Origin: Micromonospora coriariae
GTDB lineage: Bacteria; Actinomycetota; Actinomycetes; Mycobacteriales; Micromonosporaceae
NCBI RefSeq assembly: GCF_900091455.1
Contig: NZ_LT607412.1
Coordinates: 2,666,001 to 2,730,000 of the forward strand
Direction: 5' to 3'
Length of the DNA stretch: 64,000 nucleotides
Below, piece by piece: positions 40,347-51,479 of this stretch (position 1 is the first letter of the stretch; each line of letters begins with the position of its first letter). Both the position numbers and the translations under genes were made by a program. The notes beneath the pieces are model-generated. The model saw nothing but the letters and a program-made list of their open reading frames with translations, was not told the DNA's origin and made no database searches.

Positions 40347-40574
40347 ATGAGCGAGGACGACGCGGCCACCAAACCGCAGGGCGAGGGCGGCCGGTTCATG
40401 CGCTGGGCGTTCCGGCACCTGGCCGGCCCGGCCGAGGGCGTGCAGGGGGCGGTGCAGGGCGGCTCGGCCGAGGCCCGCGAGGCGTGGAAGCGCGACCTGG
40501 CCGAGCGTAAGCGCTACACCCGCGAACAGCGCGAACGGAAGCGGGCCGCCAAGGAGGCCGACCGGCGACGCTGA
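40347..40574 (+). CDS. Small highly charged hypothetical protein
   Basis: A 75-residue protein from ATG 40347, preceded by AGGAAGAGGG. The C-terminal half is strongly basic and helical (WKRDLAERKRYTREQRERKR). It is divergent from the OhrR-like gene and convergent to the DUF721 gene 9 bases away. No family is recognised. Confidence 0.6.
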   Translation: MSEDDAATKPQGEGGRFMRWAFRHLAGPAEGVQGAVQGGSAEAREAWKRDLAERKRYTREQRERKRAAKEADRRR

Positions 40575-40583
40575 GGCGCTCGC

Positions 40584-41231
40584 TCAGCCGTAGGTGTCCC
40601 GCGGCCCCCGGCCGCGTACCCGACGCGGCCCCTTGGACCAGGACGGCGCGGCCGGACCGTGGATGTGCAGCTTGCGCACCACGTTGTGGCCGACCTCCCG
40701 GGCGATCTGCTTGAGCAGCGAACCGGCGAGCAGCCGCAGCTGCGTCGCCCACGCGGTCGAGCGGGCCTCCACGGTCAGCTCGCCGTTCTCCAGCTTGACC
40801 GGCCGGCTGTGCTGGGCGACCTCCGCGCCCACCACCCGCTCCCAGGCGCCGAACACCGTGGCCTCGGCCGCCGGCTGCTGCCAGCCCCGCGCCTTCACCA
40901 ACCGGTTCAGCACCACGCTGAGCGGCTGCGGGTCGCGCGGGTCCGGGCCCGGGCCGGAGTAGCCGCGCAGGCGCCGCCCGGAGCCGCCGTCGCCACTCCC
41001 GCCACTCCCGGGGGTACGCCGGGCGCGGGCCGCCGCCTGCCGCCGGGACAACGCCGCGTCGAGCACCGCCCGGGCCAGTTCCGGCCCGGTCGCGGCGTCC
41101 GGCTGCCCGCCGCCGTCGCCGTCGCCGCCGCCGGCCGCCTTCGACCCCGGGGTACGCGGCGATCCGGCATCACCGGCCCGCCGGTCATCGCGGCCAACGT
41201 CGGGACGGGCGGGTTTCGGCTCATCCGACAC
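40584..41231 (-). CDS. DUF721/DciA family protein
   Basis: A 215-residue protein. The N-terminal half is low-complexity (Gly, Pro, Arg). The C-terminal DUF721 domain reads [20 protein letters not shown], then [22 protein letters not shown]721 proteins (DciA) help load the replicative helicase DnaB at origins. GTG 41231 overlaps the recF stop by 11 bases, so it is coupled to recF. This recF-DUF721-gyrB order is standard in actinobacteria. Confidence 0.88.
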   Translation of the reverse strand: MSDEPKPARPDVGRDDRRAGDAGSPRTPGSKAAGGGDGDGGGQPDAATGPELARAVLDAALSRRQAAARARRTPGSGGSGDGGSGRRLRGYSGPGPDPRDPQPLSVVLNRLVKARGWQQPAAEATVFGAWERVVGAEVAQHSRPVKLENGELTVEARSTAWATQLRLLAGSLLKQIAREVGHNVVRKLHIHGPAAPSWSKGPRRVRGRGPRDTYG

Positions 41232-42354
41232 GGCGTACCGTCCCCTCGCCGACCTGGTAACGGACGCCGCGCAGGGCGGCCGGCACGTCGTCGTCCACCG
41301 CGCAGGTGACCAGCAACTGGCTCGCACCGCCGACCAGTTCCGCCAACCGCTCCCGGCGACCGGTGTCCAACTCGGCGAAGACGTCGTCGAGCACCAGCAC
41401 CGGTTCGATGCCGTCGGCGCGCAGCAGGTCGTACCCGGCCAGTCGCAGCGCGAGCGCGAACGACCAGGACTCGCCGTGGCTGGCGTACCCCTTGGCGGGC
41501 AGCGGGCCGAGGGTCAGTGTCAGCTCGTCGCGGTGCGGGCCGACCAGGGTGGTGCCCCGTTCGATCTCGGCGGAGCGGGACGCGGCGAGCGCGGCGGTCA
41601 GCGCGGCCGCCAGCACGCCACGATCGGTGGTCGGCTCGGCCAGCTCGATCGAGGGCCGGTAGGCGATACCCGCGGCGCCGCGCCCGGCGGCCACCGCGTC
41701 GTACGCCTTGGAAACGTGCGGCGTGAGCGCGGCGACCAGCTCCAGCCGGCCGGCCAACAGCTCCGCGCCGTGCTGCGCCAGATGCGTGTCCCAGACGGCG
41801 AGGGTGCCGAGGTCGCCGCCCCGGGACCCGCCGGTCTTGCGGGCCAGGTACGCGGTACGCAGCAGGGCGTTGCGCTGCTTGACCACCCGCTCGTAGTCGG
41901 CCCGCACGCCCGCGTACCGGGGCTGCCGGTTGACCAGCAGGTCGTCCAGGTAGCGGCGGCGCTCGGCCGGGTCGCCCCGGACCAGCTCCAGATCCTCCGG
42001 CGCGAAGAGCACCAGTCGCAGGGCGCCCAGCACGTCCCGGGCCCGCCGCGCCGGGGATCTGCCCAGGCGGGCCCGGTTGGCCTTGCCGGGCACAATCTCC
42101 AGCTCGACCAGGAGCTCACGGCCGTCGTGGACCACCGCGCAGCGGATCACCGCCGAGGAGGCGCCCATCCGGACCAGTGGTGCGTCCGTGGCGACCCGGT
42201 GCGAGTCCAGGGTCGCCACGTAGCCCAGAGCCTCGACGAGGTTCGTCTTGCCGACGCCGTTGGCGCCGATCAGGACGTTCGCCCCCGGCTGGAGGTCGAC
42301 GGCGACCCGCTCGTACGAGCGGAAGTCGACAAGTTCCAGCCGGTGGACATACAC
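41221..42354 (-). CDS. recF: DNA replication and repair protein RecF
   Basis: A 377-residue SMC-like ATPase that helps load RecA at gaps. Walker A is GANGVGKTN at about residues 32-40, the signature motif is near [20 protein letters not shown], and Walker B is [16 protein letters not shown] start at 42354 gives [14 protein letters not shown], the family N-terminus. It lies 16 bases after gnd and overlaps DUF721. Confidence 0.96.
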   Translation of the reverse strand: MYVHRLELVDFRSYERVAVDLQPGANVLIGANGVGKTNLVEALGYVATLDSHRVATDAPLVRMGASSAVIRCAVVHDGRELLVELEIVPGKANRARLGRSPARRARDVLGALRLVLFAPEDLELVRGDPAERRRYLDDLLVNRQPRYAGVRADYERVVKQRNALLRTAYLARKTGGSRGGDLGTLAVWDTHLAQHGAELLAGRLELVAALTPHVSKAYDAVAAGRGAAGIAYRPSIELAEPTTDRGVLAAALTAALAASRSAEIERGTTLVGPHRDELTLTLGPLPAKGYASHGESWSFALALRLAGYDLLRADGIEPVLVLDDVFAELDTGRRERLAELVGGASQLLVTCAVDDDVPAALRGVRYQVGEGTVRRVG

Positions 42355-42370
42355 AGGGTGTGGATACCGC

Positions 42371-43243
42371 TCAGCGCTTGTGGACGGCGTGGCCGCCGAA
42401 CTGCTGGCGCAGCGCGGCGACGGCCTTCATGGCGGGCGAGTCGTCCTGCCGGGAGGCGAACCGGGCGAACAGCGAGGCGGTGATGACGTTCAGCGGCACG
42501 GCCAGCCGGACCGCTTCGTCGACCGTCCACCGGCCCTCGCCGGTGTCCTCGGTGTAACCACTCAGCTCCGCCAGCTCCGGGTCCTCGTCGAGCGCCCGGT
42601 CCAGCAGGTCGAGCAGCCAGGACCGAACAACGGTGCCCTCCCGCCAGGACTTGAACACCCCCGGCACGTTGGTCACCAGCTCCGAGGCGGCCAGCAGCTC
42701 GTAGCCCTCGGCGTAGGCGTGCATCAGGCCGTACTCGATGCCGTTGTGCACCATCTTGGAGTAGTGCCCGGCGCCGACCGGCCCGGCGTGCACGAAGCCG
42801 AACTCACCCTCCGGCTTGAGCGCCTCGAAGATCGGCAACAGCCGGTCGACGTGCTCCTGGGCGCCGCCGACCATCAGTGCGTAACCGTTCTGCCGGCCCC
42901 ATACGCCGCCGGAGACACCAACGTCCAGGTAGCCGATGCCGCGCTCGTTGAGCCGCTCGGCCCGGGGGGCGTCGTCGCTGAACCGGGAGTTGCCACCGTC
43001 GATGATGATGTCGCCCTCGCCCAGCACCGCGGCGAGCTCGTCGATGGTCGCGTCGGTGACACCGGCGGGCACCATGACCCAGACCGCCCGCGGCGACTCG
43101 AGCTTCTCAGCCAGCCCTGCGAGGGTCGGGACGTCACTCAACTGGGCGTTGTGGTCGAAGCCGACCACCTCGTGGCCGGCGGCCCGCAACCGCTCCCGCA
43201 TGTTGCCGCCCATCCGGCCGAGTCCTACCAGGCCGAGCTGCAT
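42371..43243 (-). CDS. gnd: 6-phosphogluconate dehydrogenase (short, decarboxylating type)
   Basis: A 290-residue oxidoreductase converting 6-phosphogluconate to ribulose 5-phosphate and CO2. The cofactor loop is [12 protein letters not shown], and substrate and catalytic motifs are [27 protein letters not shown] and [18 protein letters not shown]. Length matches the short, often NAD-preferring family. Its position between dnaN and recF is the usual actinobacterial one. Confidence 0.95.
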   Translation of the reverse strand: MQLGLVGLGRMGGNMRERLRAAGHEVVGFDHNAQLSDVPTLAGLAEKLESPRAVWVMVPAGVTDATIDELAAVLGEGDIIIDGGNSRFSDDAPRAERLNERGIGYLDVGVSGGVWGRQNGYALMVGGAQEHVDRLLPIFEALKPEGEFGFVHAGPVGAGHYSKMVHNGIEYGLMHAYAEGYELLAASELVTNVPGVFKSWREGTVVRSWLLDLLDRALDEDPELAELSGYTEDTGEGRWTVDEAVRLAVPLNVITASLFARFASRQDDSPAMKAVAALRQQFGGHAVHKR

Positions 43244-43283
43244 GTGTTCCTACCTCCGTGGATCTGGGTATCGGTGCGCGCGA

Positions 43284-44417
43284 TCAGCGGGACACGCGGA
43301 TCGGCATGATGAGGTACCGGTACCCCGGAATGGCCTCGCCATCCTCGCCGGCGGGCGAGATCACCGCGGGCTTGAAGGCGTCGACGAACGAGAGCACGGC
43401 GGTCTGGGAACCCAGGTTGGCCAGGCCGTCGATGAGGTACTGCGGGTTGAAGCCGATGGTCAGCGCGTCGCCGGTGAAGGCGGCCTCCATCGCCTCGCTG
43501 GCCCGCGCCTCCTCCGAACCGCCGGCCTCGACCACCAGCCCGTCGGCGCTGAAGCTCAGCAGCACCGGCGTGGTGCGCTCGGCGACCAGCGCGACCCGCT
43601 TGACCACCTCGATCAGGGTGCTGACCGGCACCCGGGCCTCGGCGTTGTGGGTGGCCGGGAAGAGCGAACGCACCGGCGGGTAGTTGGCCCCGTCGAGCAG
43701 CCGGCTGGTGGTACGCCGGGTGCCACCGGCGAGGCCGACCATGCCCTCGCCCGCCGCGCCCTGGGCGAGGGCGAGGGTGACCTCGCCACCCAGCGGGCCG
43801 AGCGCCTTGGCGGTGTCGTTCAGGGTGCGGGCCGGCACCAGGGCGTTGATGCTCACCTCGGGGTCGTCCGGCCGCCACTGGATCTCGCGCAGCGCCAGCC
43901 GGTAGCGGTCGGTGGCGAGCATCGACAGGGTGCTGCCGGAGAGCTCGACACGCACCCCGGTCATCATCGGCAGCGTCTCGTCGCGGCCGGCGGCGATGGC
44001 CACCTGGGAGACGGCGGTGGCGAACGCGGCGGCGTCAACGGTGCCGGCGCTCTGCGGCATCTCGGGCAGCGCGGGGTAGTCCTCCACCGGCATGGTGGGC
44101 AGGGTGAACCGGGCGCTGCCGCAGACCAGCTCGAGGTGGGCGCCGACGGCGGCGATGTCCACCGGCTTGGCTGGCAGCGCCTTGGTGATCTCGGCGAGCA
44201 GGCGACCGGAGACCAGCGCGGCCCCGTCGGCGTCGCCCTGCACCTCGACGGTGACCTGGCTGGAGACCTCGTAGTCGAACCCGGAGACCCGCAGGTTGCC
44301 GTCGGTGACGCGAAGCATCACCCCGGCCAGCACCGGTACCGACGGACGGCTCGGCAGGCTCTTCGCGGTCCAGGCCACGGCCTCGGCGAGCGCGTCGCGC
44401 TCTACTCGGAACTTCAT
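43284..44417 (-). CDS. dnaN: DNA polymerase III beta clamp
   Basis: A 377-residue sliding clamp that tethers the replicative polymerase. Three repeated clamp domains are visible (RPSVPVLAGVMLRV in the first, VSQVAIAAGRDETLPMMTGV in the second, RVPVSTLIEVVKRVALVAE in the third), ending in YLIMPIRVSR. ATG 44417 gives MKFRVERDALAEAV. The longer upstream frame runs into oriC and is not used. Confidence 0.97.
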   Translation of the reverse strand: MKFRVERDALAEAVAWTAKSLPSRPSVPVLAGVMLRVTDGNLRVSGFDYEVSSQVTVEVQGDADGAALVSGRLLAEITKALPAKPVDIAAVGAHLELVCGSARFTLPTMPVEDYPALPEMPQSAGTVDAAAFATAVSQVAIAAGRDETLPMMTGVRVELSGSTLSMLATDRYRLALREIQWRPDDPEVSINALVPARTLNDTAKALGPLGGEVTLALAQGAAGEGMVGLAGGTRRTTSRLLDGANYPPVRSLFPATHNAEARVPVSTLIEVVKRVALVAERTTPVLLSFSADGLVVEAGGSEEARASEAMEAAFTGDALTIGFNPQYLIDGLANLGSQTAVLSFVDAFKPAVISPAGEDGEAIPGYRYLIMPIRVSR

Positions 44418-45203
44418 CAATGCCTCCGCGTCGACGTCAGCGACAACTCTCTCATGCCGACCGCTGCCTACCGTCCCGCCCAACCGTGCGGGTACCCATC
44501 GCACTTTAGGGCGCGGGGGCATCGGCTGTGCGCCCGGCCCCGTGGATCGTGTCGATGCTGACCGGCTGGTCCGGCAGCTTTCGGCCCGATCCACAGAAAG
44601 TCCAACGGTGATGATTGGTTTTTGTTCTCTTAGAAGAGATAACCCATCGTCTTCATCGCACCTGTGCAAACTGTGGAGAACTCGGGTCCGCGCAGCTCAG
44701 ACAGGTTATCCACCGGTGATTTGGCTGTGGAGAACCGGGGGTACAACCGCCTCGCGTGTCCACAGCCCGCCCGCGCCGGCCGGTTGTCCACCGTTGTCCA
44801 CCGGTTGTCCACCGGTAATCCACCGACTTTCTCCCCAAGCCTGTGGATCGCCATGAAGATCACCAATGGCGTCATCCCCAGAACCTTCAACAGGTCGTAC
44901 ACAGGACGACGGTCGCCGGTGGACAACCGCGCAGTTGTCCCCAGCCGTCCACAGCGTCGTACACAGGGTTTCTCCACAGCCTGTGGGTAACTGGCGGAGG
45001 ACGGACCGTAGTTATCCACTGACGGTGGACAGCGAGCTGTGGACAACGAGTGAGCATCGAATCGGTCACGGCGTCGATGCTGTGGTCTGCACCATGTCGA
45101 GGGTCAAGTCGGAGACCCGCCAGAGACGAAAAAAGAACGCCCGGCCGGGTCTCCGGCCGGGCGTGTCCAGGGCAGCGTGCCGTCGCGACGGCGGGCGTAC
45201 GCC
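44418..45203. other. oriC: Chromosomal origin of replication oriC
   Basis: The dnaN-dnaA gap holds DnaA-box-like 9-mers: TTATCCACC 44706; TTGTCCACC 44784, 44794 and 44805; TAATCCACC 44816; GGTGGACAA 44918; TTGTCCCCA 44935; TTATCCACT 45012; TGTGGACAA 45038. The 44784-44824 cluster is packed at 10-11-base spacing. An AT-rich stretch at 44611-44645 (GATTGGTTTTTGTTCTCTTA and the palindrome TCTCTT-AG-AAGAGA at 44626-44639) is the likely unwinding element. Layout between dnaA and dnaN is that of actinobacterial origins. Confidence 0.93.
45129..45164 (-). terminator. Intrinsic terminator of dnaA
   Basis: A perfect 12-base-pair stem (ACGCCCGGCCGG at 45137-45148 with CCGGCCGGGCGT at 45153-45164) and a 4-base loop, followed on the minus strand by TTCTTTTTTCG. 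It sits 40 bases after the dnaA stop and separates dnaA transcription from oriC. Confidence 0.9.
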
Positions 45204-47033
45204 TCAGGTGTTCTGTTTGATCCGGTTGGTCAGCTCGGCGATCTGGTTGTAGAGCGAGCGCCGCTCGGCCATCTGCTGGCGGATCTTGCGGTCGGCGTGC
45301 ATGACCGTGGTGTGGTCCCGGCCCCCGAAGGCCTGCCCGATCCGGGGAAGTGACAACTCGGTCAACTCCCGGCACAGGTACATGGCCACCTGGCGGGCGT
45401 TGACCAGCACCCGGGAGCGGGACTGACCTCGCAGGTCCTCCAGGCTCACCCCGAAGTAGTCCGCCGTGGAGACCATGATCTGGTCCGCGGTGATCTCCGG
45501 GCCGGCGCCGTCCGGAATGAAGTCCCGCAGGACCTCCTCGGCCAGCGACAGCTCGACCGTCGACCGGGTCAGGCTGGCGAACGCGGTCACCCGGATCAGC
45601 GCGCCCTCGAGTTCCCGGATCGAGTTCGACACCCGGGAGGCGATGAACTCCAGCACGTCCGGCGGGGCGTAGAGACGCTCCTGCGCCGCCTTCTTCTGCA
45701 GGATCGCGATCCGGGTCTCCAGATCCGGCGGCTGGATGTCGGCGAGCAGACCCCACTCGAACCGGGTCCGCAGCCGGTCCTCCAGCGTGGCGAGTTGCTT
45801 CGGCGACCGGTCCGACGTGATCACGATCTGCTTGTTGGCGTTGTGCAGCGTGTTGAAGGTGTGGAAGAACTCCTCCTGGGTGCGCTCGCGGTTCTCCAGG
45901 AACTGGATGTCGTCGATCAGCAGGATGTCGACGTCGCGGTAGCGCCGCTGGAACGCGCTGGTCTTGTCGTCCCGGAGCGAGTTGATGAAGTCGTTGGTGA
46001 ATTCCTCGGTCGAGACGTACCGCACCGAGCGGGCGTTGCCGAGCGTCGTGGCGTAGTGCCCGATGGCGTGCAGCAGGTGCGTCTTGCCCAGCCCGGAGCT
46101 GCCGTAGATGAACAGCGGGTTGTACGCCTTCGCCGGCGACTCGGCCACCGCCACGCTCGCCGCGTGGGCGAACCGGTTGGACGAGCCGATGACGAACGTC
46201 TCGAACATGTACTTCGGGTTGAGCCGGTTGCCGCCGGTGTCGGTGCCGGGCAGCCGACGGTCGTCGCGCCCGCCGGGGCGATGATCCACACCGCTGCGAC
46301 CCGGACCGCTGTCCGTCCCGCTGTCCCGCGGCATCGCACGGATCACGTGCTGGTCCCGCGGTGACGCCGCGTCCTCCCGGTAGCGGGGCTCGTAGGGCCG
46401 GGTGTCCGGGCCCGGCGGGTCCAGACGGCCGGCCTGCTCGTCGTAGCCGCGCCGGTCAGGCGCCGGGCGGGGCGTCCGCAGCGGCTCCACGAACGCGGCG
46501 CTGAACAACGCCTCCTGCCCGTCGCGGCTGGCCGGAATCAGCCCGGATCGGTGCCCGTCGGCGGTCGGCGCGAGCGGCGGACCGGACGGGGCCGGTGGCG
46601 CAGCCGGCTCGGGCGCTCGCGCCGGGTGCTGTTCAGGGATGACCGCGTCGTACGCCGGCCGGCCGGACTGCTCGTCGTCGGACGGTACGGCGGGCGGCGG
46701 ACCCCCGGCGTCGATCGACCCCGGTTCGGGTGCACTGCGGTAGACGGTGCCAGCCGGGCGGCCGGCGGTGTCCTCGGCCACCCGCACGGTGACCGCGACC
46801 TGGATCGGCCGGCCGAGCCGCCGGGTGAGCGCCTCGGTGATCGCCGGGCGCAGCCGTGACTCGATCACGTCGCGGGTGAACGCGTCCGGGACGGAGAGCA
46901 GCGCGGTGTCCTCGACGATCGCCCGCAGCCGGGTCAGTCGGAGGTAGGCGCGCTGCTGGGCGGAGATGATCTCGTCGGCGAGCTCGTCGGTCGCCGCTAA
47001 CCACACCGCGGCAAGGTCGGTCGTACCGGCCAC
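45204..47033 (-). CDS. dnaA: Chromosomal replication initiator DnaA
   Basis: A 609-residue AAA+ initiator. Domain I is at about residues 1-90 ([20 protein letters not shown]), a long Pro/Arg-rich linker domain II at about 100-270, then AAA+ with Walker [14 protein letters not shown] and Walker [13 protein letters not shown], and domain IV with the DNA-binding signature [17 protein letters not shown] 47033 follows AGGGGG and gives [11 protein letters not shown], the usual start in this family. The long linker is typical of actinomycetes. Confidence 0.97.
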   Translation of the reverse strand: MAGTTDLAAVWLAATDELADEIISAQQRAYLRLTRLRAIVEDTALLSVPDAFTRDVIESRLRPAITEALTRRLGRPIQVAVTVRVAEDTAGRPAGTVYRSAPEPGSIDAGGPPPAVPSDDEQSGRPAYDAVIPEQHPARAPEPAAPPAPSGPPLAPTADGHRSGLIPASRDGQEALFSAAFVEPLRTPRPAPDRRGYDEQAGRLDPPGPDTRPYEPRYREDAASPRDQHVIRAMPRDSGTDSGPGRSGVDHRPGGRDDRRLPGTDTGGNRLNPKYMFETFVIGSSNRFAHAASVAVAESPAKAYNPLFIYGSSGLGKTHLLHAIGHYATTLGNARSVRYVSTEEFTNDFINSLRDDKTSAFQRRYRDVDILLIDDIQFLENRERTQEEFFHTFNTLHNANKQIVITSDRSPKQLATLEDRLRTRFEWGLLADIQPPDLETRIAILQKKAAQERLYAPPDVLEFIASRVSNSIRELEGALIRVTAFASLTRSTVELSLAEEVLRDFIPDGAGPEITADQIMVSTADYFGVSLEDLRGQSRSRVLVNARQVAMYLCRELTELSLPRIGQAFGGRDHTTVMHADRKIRQQMAERRSLYNQIAELTNRIKQNT

Positions 47034-47664
47034 CGTCGTGCCACCCCCTCGCCTCTGCTCCCGGCCGCCGCTGTCTGCCAGCCGGCCGTCCCGGGCCCGC
47101 CGCGTTCGCGGGTGGAACATCACCCACCCGGACGGTTGACCAGTGGTCGTCCACAGGTTATCCACAGCCTGTGTACCGACCGATTGTGGCCGCCCGCCGG
47201 ACGCGGGTGGGACCTGCCCCCTGCCTGAACGGGCGCTGAAGCGGGTTCACCGTGCCGAACGATTCACTACCGTGTCCGGTCTTGCCTGCGCGCGACGACC
47301 GGAGCTTCCGACGCTCACCGCAATCGGGCACGGTAACAGCGTTGTCCCTGCGCCATCAACCGGCGACGCGACGGGCTCCTTGTCGGCATCAGCGAAAACC
47401 GCCCCTTCGGCCCCGGGCGCGTCCCGATCTCCGCCGTCGCGAGGTGTTTGACGGTCATTGCACCCCTGCGTAGGCTGGAGCGGCTGCTCTCTCGCCCTCT
47501 GCTAGGGTGATGGGTGCTTGCTGTCCGCGGTCGCATCCCCGCATCGCCGAGGTCCCGCTCCGCCGGGCAGCACCGATCGGTGGCCATCGTCGAGGTGGCC
47601 TGGACCACCCCACGACCCCGGCGATCCCGTCGCCCGGGGCGCGTACGAAAACGGAGAGCCTGAC
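47034..47664. other. Divergent promoter region of dnaA and rpmH
   Basis: About 630 bases with no supported gene. A perfect DnaA box TTATCCACA lies at 47158-47166, about 125 bases before the dnaA start, with GTCCACAGG beside it, suggesting DnaA autoregulation. The rpmH promoter is at 47449-47477. Confidence 0.7.
47449..47477 (+). promoter_or_regulatory. Sigma-70-type promoter of the rpmH operon
   Basis: TTGACG (47449-47454) and TAGGCT (47472-47477) are separated by 17 bases, close to the consensus for the main actinobacterial sigma factor. It lies 190 bases before rpmH. Confidence 0.65.
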
Positions 47665-47802
47665 GTGAGCAAGCGCACCTACCAGCCGAACAACCGCCGG
47701 CGCGCGAAGACCCACGGCTTCCGGCTGCGCATGCGCACCCGTGCCGGCCGTGCCATCCTCTCGAGCCGCCGCGCCAAGGGTCGCACCACCCTGTCGGCCT
47801 GA
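47665..47802 (+). CDS. rpmH: 50S ribosomal protein L34
   Basis: A 45-residue basic protein with the full L34 pattern: [19 protein letters not shown], then [21 protein letters not shown] 47665 lies after GGAGAG. It is the first gene of the rpmH-rnpA-yidD-yidC-jag-rsmG cluster. Confidence 0.97.
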   Translation: MSKRTYQPNNRRRAKTHGFRLRMRTRAGRAILSSRRAKGRTTLSA

Positions 47803-47835
47803 GCCGACGGGCCGGTCCGGGGGACGTGGGCAGTC

Positions 47836-48252
47836 GTGCTGGCCGCCGCACAGCGACTGCGGCGTAGCACTGACTTCGCCGCAGCGGTTCGCGGTGGCCG
47901 ACGCGCCGGACGAGGCGGCGTCGTGGTCCACCTGACCGTGCCGGCGACCGCCGACCCCAGCACATCGACCTCGTCGGAGCCGGCGCGGGACACCGGTGCG
48001 GAGCAACTCTCCGCTCCGACCCGCGCCGGCTTCGTCGTGTCCAAGGCGGTCGGCAACGCGGTGGTGCGCAACCGGGTCCGGCGTCGGCTCCGGGCACTGG
48101 TCCGGGAACGGCTGGCCGCGCTGCCCACCGGCAGCACCCTGGTCGTCCGAGCGCTCCCGGCCACGGCCGAGGCGTCGTACCCCCGGCTCGCCGCCGACCT
48201 GGACGCCGCCATCGCGGCCGCCCGGTCACCCCGGGAGCGGAGGTCCCGATGA
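47836..48252 (+). CDS. rnpA: Ribonuclease P protein component
   Basis: A 138-residue protein that assists the RNase P RNA in trimming tRNA 5' ends. The conserved RNR motif is in [18 protein letters not shown]. The start is GTG 47836, 33 bases after rpmH. A low-complexity insert ([17 protein letters not shown]) in the middle makes it a little longer than E. coli RnpA. It overlaps yidD by 4 bases (ATGA). Confidence 0.95.
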   Translation: MLAAAQRLRRSTDFAAAVRGGRRAGRGGVVVHLTVPATADPSTSTSSEPARDTGAEQLSAPTRAGFVVSKAVGNAVVRNRVRRRLRALVRERLAALPTGSTLVVRALPATAEASYPRLAADLDAAIAAARSPRERRSR

Positions 48253-48539
48253 GTACGGAGCCGACCGCCCCGCGCCCCACAACCGGTGCCAGGGTGCTGA
48301 TCGCGCCCATCATCGCGTACCGTCGGTGGATAAGTCCGGCGCTGCCGGCCCGCTGTCGGTTCTACCCGTCGTGCAGTGCGTACGCCCAGGAGGCGGTGGC
48401 CCGGCACGGCGCGCTCCGGGGAGCCGCGCTGGCGGTCCGGCGGCTGTTGCGCTGCCACCCCTTCCACCCAGGTGGACATGACCCGGTGCCGGAACCGGGC
48501 GGTCGCCGTCGTGCCGATGTGACTGGAGCACCGAATTGA
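48249..48539 (+). CDS. yidD: YidD membrane insertion factor
   Basis: A 96-residue small protein helping YidC-dependent membrane insertion. Signature: [20 protein letters not shown], then [14 protein letters not shown] and [19 protein letters not shown] 48249 overlaps the rnpA stop; its own stop overlaps the yidC TTG start (TTGA). Confidence 0.95.
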   Translation: MSTEPTAPRPTTGARVLIAPIIAYRRWISPALPARCRFYPSCSAYAQEAVARHGALRGAALAVRRLLRCHPFHPGGHDPVPEPGGRRRADVTGAPN

Positions 48540-49525
48540 GTCTCGACTGGATCTACTTCGCGATTTCGTGGATCCTGCTGACCTGGCACTCTGCCTGGGA
48601 CGCCATCGGGGTGCCCGTCAACGCGGTGATCGGCACCAACTTCGCCTGGATCCTCGCCATCGTCTTCCTGGTTGTCACGGTCCGGGTGATCCTGTTCCCG
48701 GTCTTCGTCAAGCAGATCAAGTCGCAGCGGGCGATGCAGGCGCTCCAGCCCAAGGTCAAGGAGCTGCAGGAGAAGCACAAGGGTGACCGGGAGACGCTCC
48801 AGAAAGAGATGATGGAGCTCTACCGGAAGGAAAAGGCCAACCCCCTGATGGGCTGCCTTCCGATGTTCCTCCAGATCCCGGTGTTCCTCGGCCTCTTCCA
48901 CGTGCTGCGCCGCCTCGACCCCTTCAAGGGGGAAGACAAGAAGACGATCTACGGCTGGACCGTCGACCAGTTCAACAGCGCCTCGCACGCGAAGCTCTTC
49001 ACCGCGCCGCTGTCCGGCAAGTTCGGGTCCACCGCCGAGGAGTTGGCCCGCCTCGGCGCCAACGGCACCACTGTCAAGGTGATCGCCGGCATTCTGGTCC
49101 TGATCATGATCGGCACCACGTACCTGACCAGCCGTCAGATGATCCTCAAGACCGGCTGGGCGGAGGACCCGCAGCAGCGGATGATCCAGCGACTGATGCT
49201 CTACGGCATCCCCGCCTCACTGTTGATCTCCGGTGCGATCTTCCCGATCGGCGTGATCATCTACTGGGTCACCAACAACCTCTTCACCCTCGGCCAGCAG
49301 CAGTGGGTGCTGCGCAAGTTCCCGCCGCCGGTGACCGCCAAGAAGGCCGCCACCCCCGCCGCCCGTAACCCGGTGCAGCCGGCCAAGGCGGGCGGCCTGT
49401 TCGGACGCGGCAAGTCGGCCCCGCAGGCGCCGGTCAAGGCGACCGCGCCCAAGGTGGCCGGGCCGAAGCCGGGCGCCAAGCCGGTGAACCCCAAGAAGAG
49501 CCGCCCCGCCAAGCGGCAGGGCTGA
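48536..49525 (+). CDS. yidC: Membrane protein insertase YidC
   Basis: A 329-residue Oxa1-type insertase with five membrane segments ([16 protein letters not shown] at the start, then [56 protein letters not shown] and [19 protein letters not shown]). The tail is basic and Pro/Ala-rich. It uses a TTG start at 48536, coupled to yidD. Gram-positive type, without the large periplasmic domain. Confidence 0.95.
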   Translation: MSLDWIYFAISWILLTWHSAWDAIGVPVNAVIGTNFAWILAIVFLVVTVRVILFPVFVKQIKSQRAMQALQPKVKELQEKHKGDRETLQKEMMELYRKEKANPLMGCLPMFLQIPVFLGLFHVLRRLDPFKGEDKKTIYGWTVDQFNSASHAKLFTAPLSGKFGSTAEELARLGANGTTVKVIAGILVLIMIGTTYLTSRQMILKTGWAEDPQQRMIQRLMLYGIPASLLISGAIFPIGVIIYWVTNNLFTLGQQQWVLRKFPPPVTAKKAATPAARNPVQPAKAGGLFGRGKSAPQAPVKATAPKVAGPKPGAKPVNPKKSRPAKRQG

Positions 49526-49734
49526 CCTCCGGGCCGTCGTCGGGCGACCGGCGGCGGCCCGTTCCGCACCGCGCAGCCGCCGTACGGCCGGCGCCGGACG
49601 GAACCGACCGCGCGTGACGCGGCCACGGGCGACACTGCCCGTACAGACGTGCCCGTGGGCACCGGCGACCTCCCGCCGGCCCCGGGAAACCAGCGGACCC
49701 GACGGTCCGGCCGAGCGAGTACGGAGATGAGACC

Positions 49735-50364
49735 GTGACCGAGACCAGCATCCCCCGCGCCGAGCAGTCCCTGGACGAGGAGGAGACCGCGCCGCTCGCG
49801 GTGGACGACGACATCGAGGCCGACGAGACGGAGGCTGACGACACCGAGGCCGGCGACGACACCGAGCCCACCGCCGGCGGCCGGGAGAAGAAGACCCCGG
49901 GCGAGGGCGAACTTTTCCGGCAGAGCGAGATCGCGGCGGACTACGTCGAAGGGTTGCTCGACATCCTCGACTACGACGGCGACATCGACGAGCTGGTCGC
50001 CGGCGGCCGGCCGGTGGTCGAGGTGGTCGGTGCCCGGCTGCAGAACCTGGTGGGTCAGCGCGGCGCCACCCTGGAGGCGCTCCAGGAGCTGACGCGCCTC
50101 GCCGTCTTCCGGGCGACCGGCACGCCGAGCCGCCTGCTGCTGGACGTCGGAGGCTACCGCGCGAACCGCCGCAAGGAACTCGCCGCCGTGGCCAAGAACG
50201 CGGTGGAGAAGGTCAAGGAGTACGGCGAGCCCGTCCGGCTGGAGGCGATGTCCGCGTTCGAGCGCAAGTGCGTCCACGACGTCGTCAACGCCATGTCCGG
50301 CGTGGTGAGCGAGTCCGAGGGCGTCGAGCCGAGCCGGCGCATCGTCGTACGGCCGGCGGACTGA
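49735..50364 (+). CDS. jag: Jag/KhpB RNA-binding protein
   Basis: A 209-residue protein with an acidic disordered N-terminus (residues 1-60), a KH domain ([20 protein letters not shown]) and an R3H domain ([19 protein letters not shown]). It follows yidC as in most Gram-positive genomes; the KhpA/KhpB pair binds small RNAs and influences cell elongation. GTG 49735 after GGAGATGAGACC. Confidence 0.93.
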   Translation: MTETSIPRAEQSLDEEETAPLAVDDDIEADETEADDTEAGDDTEPTAGGREKKTPGEGELFRQSEIAADYVEGLLDILDYDGDIDELVAGGRPVVEVVGARLQNLVGQRGATLEALQELTRLAVFRATGTPSRLLLDVGGYRANRRKELAAVAKNAVEKVKEYGEPVRLEAMSAFERKCVHDVVNAMSGVVSESEGVEPSRRIVVRPAD

Positions 50365-50368
50365 CCGG

Positions 50369-51220
50369 GTGACCCACGACGACACCACGGCTGACGCCGT
50401 GACCGGCCCGGGCGGCACGCCGCCCGGGCCGTCCGCTGTCCGGCCCGGCACCCCCGGCGTCGACACCGATGCGGCGCGGGACGGTTCGCCGTCGCCGTCC
50501 GACGCGGAACTACCGCCCGAACTGGCCCCGGCCGCTCTGACCCTCTTCGGCGATCGACTCGACGTGGCAGCCGCGTACGCCGAACTGCTGGCCACCGACG
50601 GGGTGGTCCGCGGTCTGATCGGCCCCCGGGAGGCTCCTCGCATCTGGGACCGGCACCTGCTCAACTGCGCTGCGGTCGCCGAGCGGATCCCCGCCGACGC
50701 GACGGTGCTCGACGTCGGGTCCGGCGCCGGTCTGCCCGGCCTGGTCCTGGCCATCGCGCGCCCCGACCTGACGGTGACCCTGATCGAGCCGCTCGCCCGA
50801 CGCACGTCGTTCCTGATCGAGGTCGTCGAGCGTCTCGGCCTGACCAGATCGGTGCGGGTTTTCCGGGGGCGGGCCGATGAGGCGGCCAGCGGATCGAGCG
50901 GCCGCGAACCCCTCCGGGGAGATGTGGTGACCGCCCGCGCCGTCGCGCCGCTGGACCGACTGGCGGCCTGGAGCCTGCCGCTGGCGGTGCGCGGCGGGCG
51001 ACTGCTGGCGCTCAAGGGCGCGTCCGCCGCCGAGGAGATCAACGAGCACGGCGAGGTGGTGGAGCGGCTCGGCGGCGGAGAGCCGACAGTGCATCTCTGC
51101 GGCGTCGACGTGATCGACCCGCCCACCACCGTCGTGGAGGTCGTCCGTGAGCGGATGGTCGGTCCGGCCCGCCCGGCTGCCAACAAGCGCTCCCGGGGTG
51201 GGCGGCCACGCCGCCGTTGA
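50369..51220 (+). CDS. rsmG: 16S rRNA (guanine-527-N7)-methyltransferase
   Basis: A 283-residue SAM-dependent methyltransferase modifying G527 of 16S rRNA (loss gives low-level streptomycin resistance). The SAM-binding loop is [19 protein letters not shown], with [13 protein letters not shown] further on. The N-terminal 60 residues are a low-complexity extension, so a later start is possible. GTG 50369 lies 4 bases after jag. Confidence 0.93.
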   Translation: MTHDDTTADAVTGPGGTPPGPSAVRPGTPGVDTDAARDGSPSPSDAELPPELAPAALTLFGDRLDVAAAYAELLATDGVVRGLIGPREAPRIWDRHLLNCAAVAERIPADATVLDVGSGAGLPGLVLAIARPDLTVTLIEPLARRTSFLIEVVERLGLTRSVRVFRGRADEAASGSSGREPLRGDVVTARAVAPLDRLAAWSLPLAVRGGRLLALKGASAAEEINEHGEVVERLGGGEPTVHLCGVDVIDPPTTVVEVVRERMVGPARPAANKRSRGGRPRRR

Positions 51221-51479
51221 CGCTTCGCGCCATCGGGCGTCCGGCCGGTGGGTTGTCTCGTTGTACCGGTACGGATGGAACGAGGGGATGAGAACCCGAC
51301 GTGGACCGGCCACGCCCGTCCGCCGTAGGCTGGCCGTGCGTCGATAGTGTGGAGTGGGCGACGGACGTCGCGGCCTCCGACCACTCCCGAGGGGCCGTAC
51401 GCTCCGGGGGTGCGAGCGCGGGTGCGGCCAAAGTTGACCGGGGCGCGGACCGACCATCCGAAGCGGGTAGGGATGACAG

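Noticed and set aside
44630..45046. 138-codon minus-strand frame within oriC
   Set aside because: Made largely of DnaA-box translations (repeated VDN, WTT), so it is origin DNA and not a gene.
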